Shown here one piece after another: positions 1 through 10,500 of a DNA stretch of 27,222 bases. The translations under genes were made by a program, and so were the position numbers. Below the pieces are notes generated by a model that saw only the letters and a program-made list of their open reading frames with translations, did no database searches and had not been told where the DNA came from. Positions within the stretch are counted from its first letter, which is position 1, and every line of letters begins with the position of its first letter. The stretch spans positions 2,048,107 through 2,075,328 of the forward strand of contig BFEA01000055.1 in NCBI GenBank assembly GCA_003427395.1, written 5' to 3'. The stretch comes from Chara braunii (taxonomy: Eukaryota; Streptophyta; Charophyceae; Charales; Characeae).

Positions 1-6
1 CTCTCT

Positions 7-48
<42 letters not shown>
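1..48. repeat. (CT)n(GT)n microsatellite
   Basis: Five CT units are followed by about nineteen GT units at the very start of the window. It is a simple dinucleotide repeat. Confidence 0.97.
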
Positions 49-51
<3 letters not shown>

Positions 52-403
52 ACCCACAGCGTACCAGGTAGGGTGTTGAAGAGAGGAGGGACACTATCTC
101 TCGCTGTCCCTGATTAGCAGCAAAAGAGACAACCCAGGATAGGAAGGGAGAGAGAGAGAGTCCGCCCCAAATTGGGGGCGCGGGACAGAAAGTCGGCCCC
201 AAGTTTGAAGCGCGGGATCCCTCGGTCTTTTCGAGACTCTCCTTGCCAGTAGAACTGGCGGGGGCATTAGGTCTACACACTGTAGTACCTCTGCTCTCCA
301 CTCTCGTTCGAGCACCGCGGAACCTGGACAAACGATGAACGCGCATTTCTAGAGCCAAACTGAGCATGTGATAGAACTCTTTGCAAGTCTCGTTCGTTTG
401 AGT
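49..403. other. Non-genic left flank
   Basis: No coding pattern is recognised here. The stretch contains a short GA-rich run (about 148-160) and a 32-bp tandem duplication listed separately. It may belong to an older repeat next to the Penelope-like element, but nothing identifies it. Confidence 0.5.
160..217. repeat. 32-bp tandem duplication
   Basis: Two adjacent diverged copies begin GTCCGCCCCAA (160) and GTCGGCCCCAA (192), and both end in a GCGCGGGA motif. The period is 32 bp. Confidence 0.75.
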
Positions 404-509
404 GCTGGGGCTAGGTCCCATTTACACGAATTAAGCGATGTTGACCGTCGATAGCAAAGATCAACGGCCAGGTTCTCGAAATCCGTGCAAGTGGGACCTT
501 GCCCCTGGC
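404..509. repeat. Imperfect 24-bp inverted repeat beside the left pseudo-LTR
   Basis: Arm 404-427 (GCTGGGGCTAGGTCCCA...) is nearly the reverse complement of arm 485-509 (...TGGGACCTTGCCCCTGGC). Inside the arms GTTGA and TCAAC can also pair, so the segment could fold into a long interrupted hairpin. It ends 14 bp before the left pseudo-LTR. Whether it belongs to the retroelement is unknown. Confidence 0.7.
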
Positions 510-522
510 TTGCCCTCTGAGC

Positions 523-1200
523 ATGTATTTGGACTGGGCTTGATCATTTGGATGGTTTGTTAGTGAAGCATTAGGTCATGGTGTTTTTGGTTACAGGTTG
601 CGTTTTGAACTGTCGCCGTATGAAGAATTGGGCCAGACCCCAGAGTATCGGCCGAGGCTTGAACCGGTACCAAATGCTTGTTTTCCCTGTTGAGGATTAC
701 AGGTTTTATGGACGGTCGACAGTTGTATACCATGCCTTGTGATTTGGTTCTGTTGTTTTTTCTTTTGGATACTCTACTTTGGTCCTACCACCTCGAACCT
801 TAGTGCCTTTTGGTAGTTCCCGGTACATCATGGGATACGATGGACAGTCCCACCTCAGTAGAGGGGTACTTGCCCGACTGACTTTTTTGGGTAGGACTAT
901 AAGTAGGTAGACATTAGTGGCATTTAGACCTCCTGGGTTCCCGCGGCGGTTAGTTCACCGTGACAATGGTGAACTACCGCCCTGGGTGGCGTGCGGAATT
1001 GCGGTGGTTCTTGGGCGAGTGGGATTTGAAAGTGGTAACCCTTCGGTTTTCTTCGTCATTTTGTCTATTGCCACTACGGTGACTATGTTCTCTCAAACTG
1101 TTTGCTATCACCTGTGTGTTTTACACCTTTCAGTGTGTTTTTAAGTGTGTTTTACACCTGTTGTTAGTATCTACTGTGTTCGAACTACCATCATAATCTT
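523..1200 (+). repeat. Left pseudo-LTR of the Penelope-like element
   Basis: The segment begins ATGTATTTGGACTGG and ends CATCATAATCTT. It aligns along its whole length with 5541-6215, with scattered substitutions and small indels. Direct orientation and length fit the pseudo-LTRs that Penelope-like elements make by partial tandem insertion. Short open frames inside it (for example 917-1144 and its partner 5937-6227) also align to each other, but nothing indicates they are translated. Confidence 0.92.
945..981. other. 14-bp stem-loop inside the left pseudo-LTR
   Basis: GGCGGTTAGTTCACC (945-959) pairs with GGTGAACTACCGCC (968-981) over 14 bp with one bulged T and an 8-nt loop. The matching place in the right pseudo-LTR (about 5963-6002) keeps only part of the pairing. 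Confidence 0.8.
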
Positions 1201-1370
1201 ATACCGCATACGTGAACTTATCTGGAGAAGTCTACCGAATTCAAGTGAGCGTCATTAACCAGTACCTCGTCGTTCTCCGTAGTGAATCGACGTGGCTGAC
1301 TACGTGGTGTGGATTTTGATCGTGTTGAGGCGGCAATTGACTATGTGGAGTAGTCCTCACTTTTGTACTC

Positions 1371-2576
1371 GTGGACAACTGTGGAGCTAATTCGTACCGC
1401 GAAGATTTGAAAACAGCTGGCGCACCGAAGATGTCGAGCTCCGAGTGCTACAACGATGACAGAGATAGACGGCCATACAGGTTGTCGGTGAAGTGCTTCA
1501 ATTGTAATGAGTCGGGTCATTACGCCAATCAATGTCCCCATCAGAACCAACGATATAACTCTAGCCGGCCTTCTACATCGTTAAATTCCAGACGGTGACG
1601 TTCATCGAGGAAGTTCAAAGCTCGAAGGAGTTACTCTTCGCCAAAGAAGGAAGCAGAACTGTGTGATTGCAGAATTAACCAAGGGCATGGCAACAATCAT
1701 GGAGCACTTTGATATAGTGCGAGCGAAGAAGGAGGAGAAAACTCGTTGAAAGTTTGATAAGGAACGAGCAAAGGAGGAAGAGAGATTAAGGATAGAAAAA
1801 GAGGAAGCCCGATTGGCTTAGGAGGAAGCACGTCGTGAAGCCAAGAAACAGAAGAAGGAAGAGAAGGCGAAGCAGGAGGCCATCCTGAAAGTCGAGATGA
1901 AGAAGGACGTTACCCTACATGGAGCTATGTTAATGAGTGAGTTCAAGGACGACTGGATTCAGCAATGGAAGACCTCAATTCTTCCGACACTTGCAGGAGG
2001 CGGCCGAGACATGAAAGGAAGCAAGTTAGGCACGGGCAAGAGGACAACAGTGGGACAAATTATAGCAACGAGGGGAGCGAGACTAGCGTGATGCAAGAAC
2101 TGAGCGAGAAGACCGGACGTTTATGCATTACTGAGAAGAGAAAGAGGGTTGAGGATGTGCCGATTGAAGACATCCCTCCAATGGAGGCCCCATCAAAACG
2201 AGCCCCACTACGTAGTGGTATCAAATTTTGCGAACAAAGTCAATGACTGACCAGAGCGTGAACAAAAGGCACACGTACTCCTATACTGGCGAAGAAGCGT
2301 ACACCGATAAAGACTTCTTTGTCGAAGTTTACGAAGAATCGTAAACAGTTTCCACCCAGTGGGAAGTTGACTCCGGGCAGTAAGTCGTTAACCCACTTGC
2401 GGTTTCACGACTCCATTACGAGAGAATTGAAGCATTGTAACGTTGACGAGCTGCAACGATTTTGCAAGGAGGAAGGCGTTCCGTATGTAGGGAAGATCGA
2501 TGTTATTTTCGATTTTGTCGAGCATCGTACTGAATTGCAGTTTTTCTGTATTATCCCAGCTTTGGAGGTCATCTAG
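1371..2576 (+). pseudogene. PLE ORF1 remnant: CCHC zinc knuckle, coiled coil, SAP-like motif
   Basis: This is probably a nucleic-acid-binding first protein of the Penelope-like element. The opening segment (1371-1598) has a CCHC knuckle of the C-x2-C-x4-H-x4-C type, at residues 42, 45, 50 and 55 counted from 1371. A Lys/Glu/Arg-rich heptad-like stretch follows (about 1665-1910), with in-frame stops TGA at 1747 and TAG at 1819. The frame then changes near 1965, giving a segment with EKRKRVEDVP and PPMEAPSKRAP (to 2246). After two more stops, 2319-2576 contains a SAP-like helix pair around NVDELQRFCKEEGVPY, followed by a basic HRTEL. The frames together suggest an ancestral protein of roughly 400 residues. 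At least four stops and two frameshifts break it. The order knuckle, coiled coil, DNA-binding motif is seen directly; the role in binding element RNA or target DNA is inferred. Confidence 0.75.
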
Positions 2577-2654
2577 ATTTGTGATTCAAATGAAGGTGAA
2601 GGTGATGCCTCTACTGAGAATTAGGAGTGATGTGATATTCCTTCCACTTGTTGG

Positions 2655-5480
2655 TTGGAAGTTTGCAGTAATATCATCGGTAAACGATGTTATCATGTGT
2701 GTATAGATCAGAAGTTGGAGAAACAATTGCGATTAATCGTTGTTATGCTAGCTCTGATAAAACAGGTAAGATGGTTGTGGAGGTATGAATCCTCCTCGAT
2801 TCGTCTGTATGAGCTATATGGGATTGATTTATTAAACAAGAAGAGGATTGTGTATGTATCGATCTCACCTTACTGTAAGTATTGTTACGTTGGGAAGACC
2901 TCACGTACCTGTGATGTCAGATGGCCTGAACACTTGTATGCTGTTTGTAGACGTACGCAGTCTCATTTTCACTGCTGGATTTCTTTTTTTGGAGTAGGTA
3001 ACTACGTCTTACTTTCAGTTGACGTGTTTGGTGGTAAAGATCTAAGTAGACTTGAGGAGTTGTATATTCGTCGATGGTCACCTTTCCTGAATTCCGTTGG
3101 AATTAAAGCTTATGAGAAGCATAGGAAGAGAAAACTCTGACGTAAGGAAAGGAATCGAACTAAGAATAGGTCGACGACCTTGTAATGTAGAAGAGGTATT
3201 AAACCTGTACGTTTTCGATGTATTGATAAGGAACTTGATTTCCTTGACCTTTATGCCTTTTTGGATGATTTCGTGGACTCGGAAAACCTTCCACAACGAG
3301 TGAGATCAGAGGGAGGTACGAATTAGAACCCTAAAAGAAAAAAGTTGTCTCGCATGTTTGGGGATAGTAAAATTAAGCTTGACTCTGTCTGTTGACCGAT
3401 GAAGGAATGCAAAGAGTTGTGGGAGAGAGGTGGTGAGTTTGAGATTGTACACGTAGTGAAGTGGACGGCGAGATGTAAGTATCTGAAGAAGCTTCTGATT
3501 GACATTTTACGGAATCCAAACAAACTGAAGGATTTGTACAATTGGGGGATGAAAGTCATCCTTAGATTATATTGGGTGATTAAGGACTTTTCCAAGAAGT
3601 TTACGCGGAAGTATTTACGTAGGCTGATTTCTCGATGCTTTCGGGATCATTTTAATATAAGTTTGGCTTCTAATCATACCTTTCGAATCAAATACAACGA
3701 TCGAATTGTGATTTCTGAAGTTAGGAAAGTGGTTAATGACGCACTGATGAGATGTCAGTTGTTGCAATGCTTTGTCCTTCACGCATGGAAAAAAAATTGC
3801 ATTATAGGGACAAAAAATCCTACGATTTCTTATTTGTTGCATAACCATAGAAGTGTTTCTTCGTATGATGTACTTACCTGTAATTGTACAGGTATGAGTT
3901 TCCCTCGTGTAAACGGACAGGTGATGTTTCGACTGAGTGAGGTAGAGGATCTGCACCCACGCCTGTCGAATTCGAACAATATTCCTAAAGTCGAGTGCGA
4001 TGATAGACTCAGTCTTCTGTGTGAGGAGATCAGCGCTGGCTTCCAGTGTTGGAAAAATCTGAAGGATGTTCCTGATTGTTCAGATTTGGACATGTCTGCT
4101 TGTATTTCAAATGTGGACTATTTGACTCACTATGTTTCTCTAAGGGATGTGTTGGCCCTGAAGGATCGTTTGAATGAACTAGTAATAGCCCCGGTGGATA
4201 GGAACTCGGACGAGTCCTTAGTAATGTGCCATGACACTTACTTCGACGCCATGATGCACACTTTTGTATGCAATCATGGATACTGTATCATAAACTACTC
4301 CGAAGCCGAACTTATAAGTGAGTTAAGAGAAAATGTCAGTCGACACAATCTGGGTAAGGTTGTCCATTGGGATGCAAAGGGGACGTTTGGCGTTGCCTAC
4401 TTTATCCCGAAACACAAGGACCTATGCCGATCCAGACCGATTTGTCGCTCATTTATGGAACCGATGGTTGGACTGTTCGCTTCATGAGTAAAGTTTTGAA
4501 TCATTTGCTCTGTAATTTGCTAAGGAAGTGACACTTTATTCTGCGATCTGTTTCTTACTTGGCGACATGTTTTGATGACATAAACAAGAAACTAACTAAA
4601 CTGGGTGGTGATCGGGTAGTAAGTTCGTACTCTATCGATGTCAAGGAGATGTTTAGCAAATTGCCTTACAATGTATTGTTACAAGCAGCGGATTGGATCG
4701 TGGATTACTTCCGGACTAAGGGTTTTGACTCAGTTCGAGTTAATACCAGTGGAAAGGGAGCGACTTTCGGAATCACCACGAAAGCTGGTCATTGGAAACA
4801 GTTAGCCCTGAATGATATATCGAAATTTGTACATATTCAAGTCGATCATACATTCTGTTATGTCAGTGGAATATTGTTGAAACAGGAACTGGGTGTTCCT
4901 ATGGGGAAAAACACATGTATTATGTGTGTTTATTCGGAGTATCAGATGACCTATACTCTGGGATGATTGTGCCGCTGTTTTGGAGCACAGAGATTGATCG
5001 ATGATGTCCTACTGGTGATCTCCAGTAAGAACGAGACTATGAGACAGACGATTTTTTAGACTCTTATGAACTGCTACCTGAAAAACCTTACACTAAAAAA
5101 AACTGACAATGGGACCAGAACCCTAGATTTCTTGGGATGCCAAATTCGTACCAAATAAAATTTTTTGTTCCTAGAGAGCGTGCAGTTGTCCAGGAACGAA
5201 TCGAGCATTTGGACCGATGAAAAACTGAAGATTCAGAACGGGCAATCTTTTATTCGTGGGCGAGTAAAAAGCAGAAGAGCGCAGTAATCGGAAGTCACTT
5301 GCACCGTAACGATGAGAACACTTCAATTCGATCTGAGATATCAGGGAAGGTGTTGGGTTTGCAACAAGAATTGATGAACAAGAATTTCCTGAAGAAGTTT
5401 GCGAACCATGTGTTTCAACGTTTTGACTGTACAAGAGATGGACTTTGGCGGAGGACAATGAATCTGATTTGTGACAAATG
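2655..5480 (+). pseudogene. PLE ORF2 remnant: GIY-YIG nuclease followed by Penelope-type reverse transcriptase
   Basis: The protein would nick target DNA and copy element RNA. The 2655-3140 segment is a GIY-YIG domain: VYV (residues 67-69), CKYC (74-77), YVGKT (78-82), Arg89, His93, then LEELYIRR with the catalytic Glu at 134-135 and PFLN (Asn146). The CxxC and His suggest the zinc-finger-like insertion of permuted PLEs. After a stop at 3138, a long open frame (3399-4487) holds the RT N-terminus and motifs LVIAPVDRN and PKHKDLCRSRPI. A frameshift near 4480 and a stop near 4529 precede 4559-4966, with the motif A Asp (YSIDVKEMF) and QELGVPMGKN. Past a TGA at 4964 the same frame gives RLIDDVLLV (DD at 5000-5005) and DFLGCQIRT. 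A thumb-like tail runs to 5480. Catalytic residues survive but the frame does not. Confidence 0.88.
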
Positions 5481-5540
5481 AGGATTCGAACATGGTTAGT
5501 GACACCTGAGTATAGTCGATCATGGGTTTGTTTGCATTAT

Positions 5541-6215
5541 ATGTATTTGGACTGGGTTTGATCATCTTGATGGTTTGTTAGTGAAACATTAGGTCATGGT
5601 GTTTTTGGTTACCAGTTGCGTTTTGAACTGTCGTCGTATGAAGAATTGGGTCAGACCAAGAGTATCATCGGTTGAGGTTTGAACCGGTACCGAAGTCTTG
5701 TTTTCCCTGTTGAGGATCACAGGGTTTATGGACCGTCGACAACTCTATACCATGCCTTATGATTTGGTTCTGTTGTTTTTTCTTTTGGATACTCGACTTT
5801 AGTCCTACCGCCTCGGACCTTAGTACCTTTTGGTAGTTACCGGCACATCATGGGATACGATGGACAGTCCCACCTCAGTAGAGGGGTACTTGCCCGACTT
5901 ACTTCTTTTGGTAGGACTATAAGTAGGTAGACATTAGTGACATTTAGGCCTTCTGGTTTTCCGCGGCCTTTAGTTGACTGTGACGACGGTGAACTACCGC
6001 GGTGGGTGGTGTGCGGAATTACGGTGGTTCTTGGACGAGTGAGATTTGAAAGTGGTAACCCTTCGCTTTTCTTCGTTATTTTGTATGTTGTCACTACGGT
6101 GACTACGTTCTCTCACACTGTTTGCTATCACCTGACAGTGTGTGTCTTACACCTTTCAGGGTGTTTTACACCTTGTGTTAGTATCTATTGTGTTCGAACT
6201 ACACATCATAATCTT
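5541..6215 (+). repeat. Right pseudo-LTR of the Penelope-like element
   Basis: This is a direct copy of 523-1200 starting 61 bp after the ORF2 stop. Many differences from the left copy are transitions, so the insertion is not recent or has been heavily methylated and mutated. Confidence 0.92.
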
Positions 6216-6371
6216 GCTCTCTATTAGAAAGAAAGTGGGCGTGGATTTGATAAGCTTAGGGTTGAATCCCACAAGACCGCTGAAAGGAAAAACTTTGCCG
6301 CAAAACTCTTTCCAGGACCCCACAACCTGCAACAGATGTCCACGGAAAGGTGAAATTTATTTTGCAAACCG

Positions 6372-6403
<32 letters not shown>

Positions 6404-6737
6404 GAAAGGTAATTGTTATTAGCAAAGCAATGAGAATAAGTCAGAGGTCGGGAATCCTCCACAAACAACCCGGAAATCGAAGCAAAGTGACTGGGGTCTT
6501 TACCCAGCTTAGGTGTGGGCGTTGGAAGGACTCCAGCTGTAGAAATGGTCAAATCCAGTCCGCTGCACTGAGATTTCCAACCCCAACGAAAAAGGGGGAA
6601 AGGAAACAAAGGTCAATCCCATAGGGCGGCAAAGCCAAACAAACCAATAACCTTACTAATAAGGGACACCGAAAAGGAACACAACTAATAACCAAAAACT
6701 CTTATTCTACCAGTACACTCTTCCGGGCCTAAACCAC
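6216..6737. other. Non-genic spacer with poly-T tract
   Basis: No gene is recognised. A 29-nt T run at 6372-6400 would be a poly-A tail for a - strand retroelement. It could be the 3' end of the LINE at 7563-12461, with the foldback element inserted in its 3' UTR. No target-site duplication was found to prove this. Confidence 0.4.
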
Positions 6738-7259
6738 AACAGAAAAAAATTCCAGAATTAAATAATCATTCTATAGTAAAATTATATTCTAAATTTCAAA
6801 TTATTATTCAATCTTAAAAAATATCATTCCAATTTTAAAATTTTTCGTCTTACTTGAAAACTTTCTTTCCAATAATGGGGTATCCCTTCTTATTTGAACT
6901 GCATGCTAGAGATGGAATGAAAATTTGGATGAGTTTATGAAATATTTTAATTGAACTGTCATTCTAAGTAAGGATTTTAAGTCATAAATAAGTTAATCCA
7001 ATCTAAATTATAACATATTTATTATAGTAGAATGGAAATTTAATTACAACATTTCATAAACTCATCCAGACTTTCAGTTCATCTTGAACAAATAGATGTA
7101 GTTGGAAGGGAAAACTCATATTTAGACGGGAACTTATCACATGAAATTGAAAATTTTAAAATTAGACGAACATTGGAATGATAATTTATAAATATGAACA
7201 TTTTTTTTTTTTTATGGAATGTTTTCTCAACTTTCATTTCTCATGGGAATTTTTCCGTT
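6738..7259. mobile_element. Foldback element, copy 1
   Basis: About 522 bp, AT-rich and non-coding. The ends are inverted (AACAGAAAAAAATTCC at left, GGAATTTTTCCGTT at right). Longer internal arms are also inverted: GGATGAGTTTATGAAAT (about 6928) against ATTTCATAAACTCATCC (about 7051). A second copy at 24721-25244 aligns end to end in the same orientation. The structure fits a non-autonomous foldback or MITE-like DNA element. Superfamily and target-site duplication could not be settled. Confidence 0.8.
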
Positions 7260-7562
7260 ACATGTCTAACAAACTGAAGAATAAAGAACCCATTAATATC
7301 TATTAACAGGGTTATTACTGTTTCTGCAAATGCTTGTAGAGGAGGGAGATAAAATATATGGTATTCACTGTTACCATCATCTGACTAACCTATACTAAGC
7401 ATCTGTACCCTGAAGCGTGGTCTAATAACGGACACCCGAAACCCCATGGATCTTGAAGAAGAAAAATATCTAGCTCCATTCTCCAACTTTCTCTCTGTCT
7501 GTCTACTTGCGACCGAACTTCAACCGAGCGAACCAGGTATGAACTTCACAATCTTAAGCTTT
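7260..7562 (-). other. Probable 3' untranslated region of the LINE
   Basis: This non-coding stretch lies between the LINE ORF2 end (about 7563, - strand) and the foldback element. Assignment to the LINE is by position only. Confidence 0.35.
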
Positions 7563-10500
7563 CTAAATTTGATTTTTGAATAACCACTCCTGCAAAGCGG
7601 ATCTCTCTGTGTTTTCCACCGTTGTTATCGTATTATGAAGACACCATATTTCGCGGAACCATTCCATTCCACTGAATCTAGTAGTGGACGTAGTCACCTT
7701 TCGTCGCCAATCTGACAAAATTGCAGTCCGAAGACCTCTGAGGAAGGTGACCCTCAACTATTTATTTGACCAGTTTTTGTCCTTGAAGACTTTGTCGATA
7801 CGTTCCTGCCATATAACCGTCATACCAACTTTCCGGATGGTTTGGGCAACATAACCCCAACCCTTAGAGAGGGGGTAGCCATTCAGTACCCCTCCCAGTA
7901 ACACCCAAATTTTAAACCAAGGGAACGCCGGACCTGAGAATTTGTCCCAAATGGAGGTAATCCATTTCCACATTCTTGCTGACACAGTGCAGTCCCACCA
8001 CATGTAAATAGTGGACTCAAAGGCCCAATTATTCCTTTTGCAAGTTAGCTCGATGCAAACTCCATGCTCGGCAAACCATACATCCGACGGGGTTGCCATT
8101 AGTGATAGTAACCACAGTGTAGCTACCTGTTGTTGACAGGTAATAAGTTTTAACTGTTTCTAGCACTTAGCCAATGCTTTCCCCGCTTCTTCTTCTTCCA
8201 AGTTCAACAAACGAGTCAAGCGTGATCAGGACACTACCTCTGAACTCTTCATTGGGATGACCAGATGGTATCCGATTTTTTGATTATAGTCAAAAAGTCT
8301 TGAATTTATTCATTGTTTCCCCCGGACCCTCGACACCCGTTGGTTGGGGTCCAACCGTAGTTGGGACACTGGTTTACAATTATAAAAAATGGCGCTACAC
8401 AATTTCTCAGAGGCGTCTGTATTTTCGACAATTCTTACTTGCGTGAGTTTCAACCCCACTGGGTTGGATGCTCTCCTTATTTGGTTCCGAGGTGTTGATC
8501 AACCAACTCTGGAAGGTCCTTTTCCCATCAGGTTGTGTCTATACTAATTTCCAAATGGGATCTTCTTTCGTGGTCTTACTCACAAACCAAATACCCGAGG
8601 GATCAATTCTCTCATGCCCAATCAAGACTTTCAAAGTAGGAGGAATCGCATTGATAATCAGAGTTCTGCGTGCTTCTTTGTATCACAACCTTCCCAATTT
8701 CACTTTCAAGTTCTCCTCTGAGATTCATTCCCCAGTCCATTCATCCCAAAGGTTTTTGATTCTGACCACACCCCTCTCAATCCAAGAGCGGTCAAATCTG
8801 GAGGGGGCAGAGTCAACCTTAAACCAATCACCATTGTGGGAATGAATATGAGGATTTTTAAAGATTGGTTGCGCAATAACCTCAGCCTTGGTTACGGGCT
8901 CGACCCAGACATCCGACCGTCGTTTCCTCCATGTCTTGATGATGGCGAACCATAAGGAAGATTTAATTATCCTACGTTGATATGAGTGCAATAACAGGCA
9001 AGTCCACACATCTTCAAACCTAGAGAGGTGCCATTCCTGAGTCAAAATACTCTGTTCCAGGTAAACCCAGCGTGGGACTGGGGATTCCAAGCAGGCGCGG
9101 ATTATCCATCTCACTAGGGTAGCCTCATTTTCTTTCTTGGGATCCAGAATGCCAAGTCCTCCTTCCTCTCTTGTTTCCCATACTACTTTGGACAGAAACT
9201 CGACCTCTTCTTCGGAATATGGTTTCCAGATAAACCTTGCCGCTCGTCATTTGATTAGTGCATACAAATGAGTGTCAAAAACCCTCACAGTCTCTACGGA
9301 CCATAGTAAGGCAAATAGGGCCCCATTCGAAACCGAAGCACGTCCGAGTAAAAAGAGGTAAGGAGCTTTCCCCCATGTTGTTATCTGATGCATACAATTC
9401 TCTAGCAGGATATCATCCTGAGTCTCAGAGTATCCTCCCAGGGAGATTTGTACCCTTGAAAAGCGTTTTGAACCTTCCTCCGAAATACGTTTCATTCCCC
9501 ATTGTACCACTAGGTCGTGTATCTGGTAAGAAAAATACCAATTTGTGCTAGTTAATGGCGGCCTCATACATGTAGGAAAACCCGTCTAAGCAAGATTTGA
9601 GGGTCATGAGAGATTCGGGAGAGTTTTCTGACACCACGAACAGATTGCCAACTAATGCTTTGACCTTATAGGACGTAGGACATGTAGGTATGCCATGAAT
9701 TAGGGGATGAGAATAAATATTACGCAGTACTACTTCAAACTGTAATGCAAAAAGTAGTGGGGCAAGTGGACAAGCTTGCCACAACGAGCGACTCAAAACA
9801 ACTTCCTTTGAGAGTTTTCCATTCACCATCACACATGCTGTGGAGAGAGAATAGAGAGCTACTACCAAGTGGATAAAATTCTCTCTGAACCGTAACCATT
9901 TTAATGTAGTCACAACATAGGACCAATTGACTCGATCACACGCTTTCTCCAGGTCAAGCAGGAGGACTGCAATACTACTTTGCTCGTTATGAATGAATTC
10001 AACGGTTTCAATTGCAGTCATAATATTATCAAAAATCGAACGTCCCCTGCTAAATGCAGCCCGATCAAACACTACTAAGTTTGACAAATATCTACTTAGT
10101 CGACGAGCGAGGATTTTCGCCAATAGTTAATAAGAAACATTAAGGGCGGATATCGGATGCCAATTTCGAACCTCAGAACAATCCCTTTTTTTGAACAGCA
10201 AAGAGATAACTCCTCTCTTCATATTGGCTGATGACTGGTCCCCAGATAATATATTATTGTATAATTAAATAAAATGAGGGACAACTTTATTCCAAATACA
10301 TAGGAAGAGCTCTGTTGGTAACCCATCACAGCCTGGGGTTTTACCCTTTGCCATGGATTTGAGTGCTTCATACACTTCGGGCTCGGTGGTCGGACGATCT
10401 AGGTCTAGCTTGCCTGGAGCAAACAGTATGACCACCATATTATCCCAGTGGGTGTTTTCTTCATCCAGGTAATCGTCAATATCGACACCCTGGGTTCGTG

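Larger units (their letters stand above)
523..6215 (+). mobile_element. Penelope-like retroelement with N-terminal GIY-YIG, decayed
   Basis: Two direct repeats of about 675 bp (523-1200 and 5541-6215) bracket an internal region with two + strand coding remnants. The first has a CCHC zinc knuckle, a charged coiled coil and a SAP-like motif. The second has a GIY-YIG nuclease followed by a reverse transcriptase with Penelope-type motifs (PVDRN, RPI, GVPMG, IDDV). Direct pseudo-LTRs plus a GIY-YIG nuclease are hallmarks of Penelope-like elements. A nuclease placed N-terminal to RT matches the permuted-domain clade described from green algae, protists and invertebrates (Chlamys/Naiad type). Several stop codons and frameshifts make this copy non-functional. 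The outer boundaries are set by the repeats; no target-site duplication was found. Confidence 0.9.

Noticed and set aside
523-6215. Hammerhead ribozyme in the pseudo-LTRs
   Set aside because: PLE pseudo-LTRs often carry one, but I found no CTGATGA core with a matching GAAA in either copy.
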